A DNA stretch of 64,000 bases from Dipteronia dyeriana (taxonomy: Eukaryota; Streptophyta; Magnoliopsida; Sapindales; Sapindaceae), in assembly GCA_032871835.1 (NCBI GenBank), contig CM065296.1, forward strand, positions 14,028,001 through 14,092,000, read 5' to 3'. Shown here piece by piece: positions 58,250 through 64,000 of this stretch; position 1 is the first letter of the stretch, and each line of letters starts with the position of its first letter. Made by a program: the position numbers and the translations under genes. The notes under the pieces are model-generated. The model saw only the letters and a program-made list of their open reading frames with translations, was not told the DNA's origin and searched no databases.

Positions 58250-59925
58250 TGTAAGTCCCTCAGTATTTGATTGGCTCATTTTGCAACCACATTTGGGGAT
58301 TAATATGTAAGGGTAGTTTAGGCCATCATTGTTCAAGAACAAGCTCAAGCTTCAAAAGCTAAATCACTTGCTTAACCTTGTTTGAAGAGTTTTTAGTGCA
58401 CAAACACTCTTATGCATATTTTGATCATCTTGCATGCTTGATTATATGTCAATTTATGTGTCTTTTTGCCATAACTCTTGCTTGGGTGTTTGATATATTT
58501 AGTTTGACCTTAGATGAGGATTTTCCTCTTGACCACGGTTGGGACCGCTCCTGGTGCATTGCCTCTGCCGCGGTATTCACAATGGTGTTCTCCAGGCGTT
58601 GCATGCTGCTTCTACGGTGGCCTGTGCTCGTTGCATGCACATCGGTCTCCCATGCGGAGGTTCCTAGGTGTGTACCGCGGTTTAGACCGCTTTTAGTGCA
58701 CATGCCTAGGCAACAGCCTAGGCAGCGATATTGTCCAGCCGTGCCATGCTGCATGGACCGCGGTCTGGACACTTGTCTAGGCCGCGGTATGCACAACTGT
58801 CATGACGGGAATTAGTTGCCCTTCGTCCAAAACGATGCAGTTTCATGTAGGGTATAATATATATATGTTTTCTTCTCTTCTCTTTGGTTTAAGGGAGTCC
58901 AAGAAGTCATTTTTATATTCCAAGCTTTTCTTTGAGAGAGAAATTGACTCTAATAGAGAGAGAGCTCCCAAGAACTCATCTTGACTCAACTAAACTCCAA
59001 TCCATGAGTATCTAGCATCTTCTTACATCTTCCAAGCATGGATTTTCTTGTTTGTCTTTGACTAGGTAATCTCTACATGCCCCATTCTTATGACATATAT
59101 GCCTAGGTTTAGCAATTATTGTTGATTAAATTCATGTCATTGAGTTTAATTGCATATATAACAAGCTTGGATTGTTATTTGTTGGTTGAGATTTATATTT
59201 TGTGATAGCTAGGATTTGTGACCATTTTGCCCTTCTAGCTAAATCTTTATGCTTTGAATTAGATATTGTTTAGGTCTAATTGATTGCATTTGTTAATTGC
59301 ATTGATTGTTCATTGCCATGTTTTATGACAACTTATGTTGATTGGCTTTTTGTTGATGACTAGATATTAGACTTTCATATCTATATTTAGTTAGGTCTTA
59401 TGAGCATTCATATAGACATTGATATCTAGAAATTGCATTTATTGACATCCTTGAATTCCTAGATAAGCATTTAGTGTTGCATAGCATTACTTGCATATTT
59501 GAATATTTTATCATATTCACTTAGGTTGTTTTGACTCTTCATTGAGGTTAAGTCTTGTGACTATATGGTTAGTGCACAAGCAAATAGATCAAGAATCACT
59601 ATTAAGGCCCGTGGGTAGAGTGAAAGAGTTAGTAATTGGAGGGTGTGACAAGAGGTCAACCTAGGTTGTAAACTTTTATTCAATAGTGGATTTGAGGATC
59701 GAGTGTGGCGCACATATCAGCCCGTGGTTTTTCCCATTTGGAGGGTTTCCACGTATACATCTTGTGTTGTTTATATTTCCACACTTTACACTTGATGTTT
59801 TATGTTTGTTTTATTGGGTGAATATTGAATATTGACTAATCAAGAAAAATTGGTAATTGACTTGATTAAAACCTATTCACCCCCCTCTAGGTTTATAGAC
59901 ACACGCGTTTATTAGGGAACTTTCA
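58250..59925 (+). repeat. Element H 3' LTR
   Basis: Starts TGTAAGTCCCTC and ends GGGAACTTTCA. The GC-rich block 58535-58805 is richer in intact motifs than any other copy (TGCCGCGGTATTC, TACCGCGGTTTAGACCGC, GGACCGCGGTCTGGAC, GGCCGCGGTATGC). The TATA box TATAATATATATATG lies at 58853-58867. Its last 300 bases are closer to the element E LTR than to its own 5' LTR. Confidence 0.85.
58535..58868 (+). promoter_or_regulatory. GCGG/CCGC palindrome cluster and TATA box in element H 3' LTR
   Basis: At least four CCGCGG hexamers (58567, 58676, 58757, 58782 approximately) plus ACCGCTCC and AGACCGCTT, about 50 bases upstream of the TATA box. A 23-base stretch at 58775-58797 matches 9445-9467 in Gypsy element B at 20 positions. 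Confidence 0.55.
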
Positions 59926-60135
59926 GGGATTTGTCATATGCCTTGATGAGTTTTGGTGATTGACCCTATATGAAGAGCTCAAGCAAAGAGCAACGTTGTA
60001 TTGTTGAAATAAGCAAAAAATTGATCAACTTTATGCTTCTTAATTAATTGCTTGAGAATCTTGGTTGCATATATATGATTATATGGGTTTTTATTCAGTA
60101 GGTTTGTTTTTGCTTTGTTTGTAATCCATGCCATT
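59926..60135 (+). mobile_element. Fragment of a SIRE-like internal region, plus orientation
   Basis: GATTGACCC, CTCAAGCAAAGAGC and AATTGCTTGAGAATCTTGGTTGC match the post-gag region of element E (from about 44210). It ends where the same region starts again in reverse orientation. Confidence 0.65.
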
Positions 60136-60426
60136 AAAAGCAAGTTCACATGTCATGGAGATAAATTATAGGTCATTCAAATGTACTTTCCCAATTCAAT
60201 CTCTTAGTCCAAAAATACATGTTTGAACATAAATATGACATGGATTGCAAACAAAGCAATGTTGCACACTTATTAAGAAAAAAAATCATATAAGCATATA
60301 TGTGCAACCAAGAATCTCAAGCAATTAATCAAAGAGCATAAAATTAATCAACTTTTTGCACAAAACAAATCATGCAAGTTCGCTCTCTTTGCTTGAGCTC
60401 CCTAAATGGGGTCAATTCCAACCAAG

Positions 60427-61873
60427 TCAATGGGAGACATGAGCCACTATAGACCTACCAAGTCCAATGGACCTAGTTGCATCTACGGGTAACATATAGG
60501 CACTAAGGCAAGTGGGTTCATTCTTTCTAACCCACCTTGGTTCCACTTTACCATTTTTAGTGGTTAAAGACATTTTTCTAAGTTCCTTAGGTTCATGCAA
60601 GCTAGCCCTCTTTTTCAACCGTTTATCTTTTATGCTCTCTAACCTACACCTCTTAATGTATTTAAAGCATTTTGGTCTTAGGTGACCAATCATACCACAA
60701 AAATGACAAGTAGGTACAAAGTAAGAATTTTATACCATTGCATTGTGATCTCATCCGGCCATCGCCATATTGATGAGGTTGTCTTTGATAGTGCATCGGT
60801 TTGTTTATCATTGGAGCTTGAGCCGATTGGTGGCACCTTTGTGGTTTTGCTTGTTGAGGTGGTTGAGCGGGTTAAACTTGCCTCCTTGGTTGGTCATGTT
60901 TCTTGTGACTACCTCCTTTCCTCATAGTTGACTTGTTTGGAGGAGTTGATTGACTTCTCAAGGGATTGTCCTTCTTTCTTAGATTGCCTAGGCTTTGATT
61001 GAGTTGCCAAGGCTTGGGTGGACTTTCCTTGAGTTAAAGGTTACTTGGATGAAGCTTTGCTCTTGCCTTGAGCTTAAGGTTGTTTGACCTTAGCCTTCTT
61101 TAATTCTTCAAGGAACCTCATCTCTCTTTCCTTGACAATCTTCAAGGCCTTTTCTTTGTTGGCAAGCTCTTCTTTCATTACCTTCATCTGTTAGTGTCAA
61201 TCTTCAATCTCCTTCTCATATTTGGACAAAACCATGTCCGTTTTCAAGGAGTCATCAATGGAGGTCACTTTCTCCATGGTCTTCAATTTGGAGACAAGAG
61301 TGGAGATGTCTTCCATTTGGTCTTCCATGATCTCTTTGTACCGATAAAGTTAATTTTGACAATTTTGCTTGCTATCTTCAAGGGTACAAATCTTTTCCTC
61401 CGAGGAAATCTTCCACATTCTCAAAGTCTCATTCCCCTTGAAGTGCTTTCCATTTTGCTTCAAAACTTTGAGAAGACTCATTTGACATTCCTCAATTGAG
61501 TCAATTCCCTCATCAAGACCTTTGCCTTGGTCACTTGTTACCATACCACCACGTAGGAAGCACCCAATGCCGTGAAGCTAAGCACATACTCTTCATTATT
61601 CTTGAGCAAGGTCTTCTTGTTTGCATTCTTCACTTTAGAGTTCATCATTTTCTCCTCCTTCACACTGGAGGTCATACTCTTCTTGTGAGATTTTGTGAAC
61701 CTCCTAAATCTCTCAACCATGAGAGTCATCTCCTCATTGGAGTCATATTCCTCCCTCTCAATTTTGGAGGTCAAATCTCCCTCTAACATCTCAATACCAC
61801 TCATGGTGTTTAATGAATGAGATGAATGTAAATGAATGCAGCAATCAAATGCAAACAAATGCAAGACACACAA
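60427..61873 (-). pseudogene. Element J gag
   Basis: On the minus strand, 61873-61538 encodes a gag N-terminal part (NTMSGIEMLEGDL, MTLMVERFRRFTKS). 61544-61350 is a second piece in another frame. 60720-60427 has an intact CCHC knuckle (CHFCGMIGHLRPKC) followed by LESIKDKRLKKRASLHEPKE. Frameshifts and stops separate the pieces. The N-terminal domain before the knuckles seems shortened compared with element H. Confidence 0.7.
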
Positions 61874-61910
61874 ATAAGAGCTTGGATCACCTAAGTATGT
61901 CTAGGAACAT

Positions 61911-61922
61911 GCTCTGATACCA
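61911..61922 (-). other. Element J primer binding site (tRNA-Met)
   Basis: GCTCTGATACCA on the plus strand is the reverse complement of TGGTATCAGAGC. It lies two bases from the LTR end. Confidence 0.9.
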
Positions 61923-61924
61923 AT

Positions 61925-64000
61925 TGTAAGTTCCCTAGAAAGTGCGTGTCTAATAAACCTAGAGGGGGGGGGTAGGTTTTAATCAAGTCAATTACCAATT
62001 TTCTTGATTAGTCAATATTCAGAATTCATCCAATAAAACAAACATACAACATTAAGTGTAAAGTGCGGAAATATAAACAACACAAGATATATACTTGGAA
62101 ACCCTCCAAATGGAAAAAACCACGGGCTGTTAAGTGATCCACACTCGATCGCAGATATCCACTATATGAGTAAAAAGTTACACCCTCAAGTGATACACGG
62201 ACTCTCACTCTCGACAACCTCAGGCTATGGCCACTACCACTCACCACTCCTGGTCCAGTCCCTAGTGATATCCCCTGATCCACTACTATTGGCGTGAGCA
62301 CCTCCTACTCTACCCTTCGGGCCTTTTACAGTGGATACCCGACCAATTGCTTGCCAACCCACCCTTGGTTGCAAGGCTTCTCTTGCTTGTTCAACTTCAA
62401 ACCGAAGCCACAAGACTTTGACTCAATGAAAAGTATATGGTTTAAGTGTATATATGACACTATGCTTAAATGCAATTATGTGTAAGACCAAACATAAAAT
62501 GCTTAACTAGAATTAGATAATGCAATTAAACATCCTAGTTATCAAACACTACCTACATGCCCATACAAAGGTCTCAATTAGATGTGTAGATAAAATCTAA
62601 CAACCTAATTGTCAATAAAAGTCCAACCAACACAAGTTGTCATAAAAAATAATCAAGGGCAATTTTGCAATCAATAAATGCAATCAATGTGGCATAAACA
62701 ATAATGTCTAAATGCAATGCATAAAGACTTAACTAGATATGGATATGCAATATTACAATCTAGTTATCAAACAAAACCACTTCAACACAACATGTTAATA
62801 AACATGGCATGGTCAATAAATGCAATTATTAAATGCAATCAATATGACCTAATTAGCTAGAGGGCAAATATAACCTAAATGCTAGCTATCAGAATACAAA
62901 CCCAAGCATGCAAAGGAACTCATAAATAGATGCAAAGAATGAAGTCCTAACATTTAATCAACTAATAAATGCAATAAAAACATCATCTTGAAAAACATGA
63001 ACAAATGACAAAGATGAGATTTTTGTTCAACTTACTAAGTCAATCAAAGATGAAGACCCATGCCTAAATATGCTCAATATTGCATGAATGATGATGAGTT
63101 TTGGGTTTAGAGAGTTAATCAAGCTTTAATGAAGCTTTCTCTCTCAAGAAACTCTCTCTATCTCTTTCTCACTCTAGGTTTCATTTTTGAGAGTCATAGA
63201 ATGAAGAAGATGAGTTAAGGATGTATTTATAATGCCAAAGGGAAATGACATTGTTTTGGACTTGGGAAACAAAGTCCCGTCATGACTGTTGTGCATACCT
63301 TGGCCTAGGTAAGTGTCTAGGCTATGGTCATACAGCATGGCACGACTAGACAAGACTGCTGCCTAGGTTGCTGGTTAGGCATGTGCACCAAAAGCGGTCT
63401 AGACGGCGGTACAAGCCTGACAACACAACAACTCGAGCTTTGATTGACCCACAACATGACCAAACGATATCCAAACCTTTTGTATAGTATACCATTAGAT
63501 AGGTATGGAAGTCTAATTTCTATTCCAATTTACAAAACATGATTTGCATGTCTGTATAAAAAGTTATGGTCATTTTAGTGATCAAATATCATAAACTGAC
63601 AACAACAGAGATGCCCTATTTTTATGGTCAATTTGGAGATTTCAAAACCAATCCAAACGGTCATGAAATATTACGAATAACATACTGTTGGAAAGGTGTG
63701 GGCATCTAGTTTGTAAATAAATTTTCAAAACTCATTTTCAATCATTTTATAAAAAGATATGGCTACAAGACCAAACAAAGGTCAGTTTTGAAAAATATTT
63801 AAATCATTGAAATGCACTCTTTTGAAACTAAACACCTTACTTCATTTAACCAAAACAAGAGAAGAATAAGACCTTCTCATATGGTCACTCAACGTGCTAA
63901 AACAAGCACACCATCGTGCAAGCACAAACACAACATAATACCATACTTAAATCTATAAATGAAGTGCAAGTGTGATTGTGAAGAGATGCACACATATAAA
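61925..64000 (-). repeat. Element J 5' LTR, partial
   Basis: The reverse complement matches the element E LTR through most of its length: the GGTATCCACTGTAAAAGGCCCG block at about 62308-62340, the leader near 63130-63180, and the GCGG-type block at 63260-63410. In that block most CG sites have become TG or CA (ACCTTGGCCTAGG, GGTCTAGACGGCGG remains). The start of the LTR lies beyond 64000. Confidence 0.87.

Larger units (their letters stand above)
51441..59925 (+). mobile_element. Element H: SIRE-like Copia element with unlike LTRs
   Basis: The order is 5' LTR 51441-53079, primer site, gag, protease, integrase, RT, RNase H, 3' LTR 58250-59925. The RNase H signature (YTVEAEYIAVGSACTQLLWMKQ) and gag type fit the SIRE lineage. 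There is no env-like ORF: the LTR follows RNase H within a few dozen bases. The LTRs share ends (TGTAAG, TTTCA) but differ strongly in the middle, and flanking bases (TCTAT, GGGAT) do not match, so the unit may be a recombinant. Stops are frequent. Confidence 0.85.
60136..64000 (-). mobile_element. Element J: SIRE-like Copia element, minus strand, running off the window
   Basis: Read leftward from the right edge: LTR (61925 to beyond 64000), primer site 61911-61922, gag 61873-60427, then the post-gag region to about 60136. No protease or polymerase coding is seen before the inverted junction, so it too lacks pol as far as the window shows. Confidence 0.82.

Noticed and set aside
58449..58815. 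Overlapping 115-145 codon frames on both strands in the H 3' LTR
   Set aside because: They lie in the LTR promoter block and are not conserved as protein in the E LTRs.
60682..61786. Plus-strand frames at 60.7-61.8 kb
   Set aside because: They are antisense to the gag of element J.
1..64000. CRISPR arrays, bacterial operons, phage modules
   Set aside because: No regularly spaced repeats or bacterial gene organisation. All features are of plant nuclear type.

Overview
This is nuclear DNA from a flowering plant, most likely a eudicot. It is AT-rich and repeat-dominated. It carries two intact host genes, one with eleven GT-AG exons, and plant-type LTR retrotransposons (Athila-like Ty3/Gypsy and SIRE-like Ty1/Copia). 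I see no bacterial operons, rRNA, true tRNA genes or CRISPR arrays.

Layout. Positions 1-19922 hold an old Athila-like Gypsy element (A), whose left end lies outside the window. It is split by a second, complete Athila-like element (B, 2195-14599) that landed in its reverse transcriptase/RNase H region and left a perfect 5-bp duplication, GTCTT. B carries an extra third ORF after integrase, preceded by what looks like its own promoter. Positions 20958-23532 look like a solo LTR. Positions about 25285-26990 hold an intronless-coding gene for tRNA adenosine deaminase 2 (TAD2, plus strand). Positions 27861-38626 hold a complete eleven-exon gene on the minus strand for chloroplast phosphoglycolate phosphatase (PGLP1). 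Its fifth intron contains a 5.6-kb Copia element (D) in antisense orientation, which itself contains a hAT-like DNA transposon. From 40147 to the right edge are SIRE-like Copia elements: E (40147-47718, 2.3-kb LTRs, no pol), H (51441-59925, decayed gag-pol with unlike LTRs) and J (minus strand, running off the window, joined to an inverted fragment). Between them lie a tRNA-derived SINE-like piece, a PIF/Harbinger-like nonautonomous transposon and a LINE ORF1 remnant.

How the parts work together. The only host functions are TAD2 (wobble inosine in tRNAs, working with a TAD3 partner) and PGLP1 (first enzyme of photorespiration, in chloroplasts). They are neighbours in convergent orientation and have no evident functional link. 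Every retroelement coding region is broken by stops, frameshifts or lost catalytic residues, so none looks autonomous.

The most unusual signal is a GC-rich palindromic module (core like GCGGTCTARACCGC). It sits just upstream of a TATA box in LTRs of both Gypsy and Copia elements, and again inside element B just upstream of a TATA box and the third ORF. This suggests a promoter module shared across superfamilies. All boundaries were read by eye; no search or alignment program was run.
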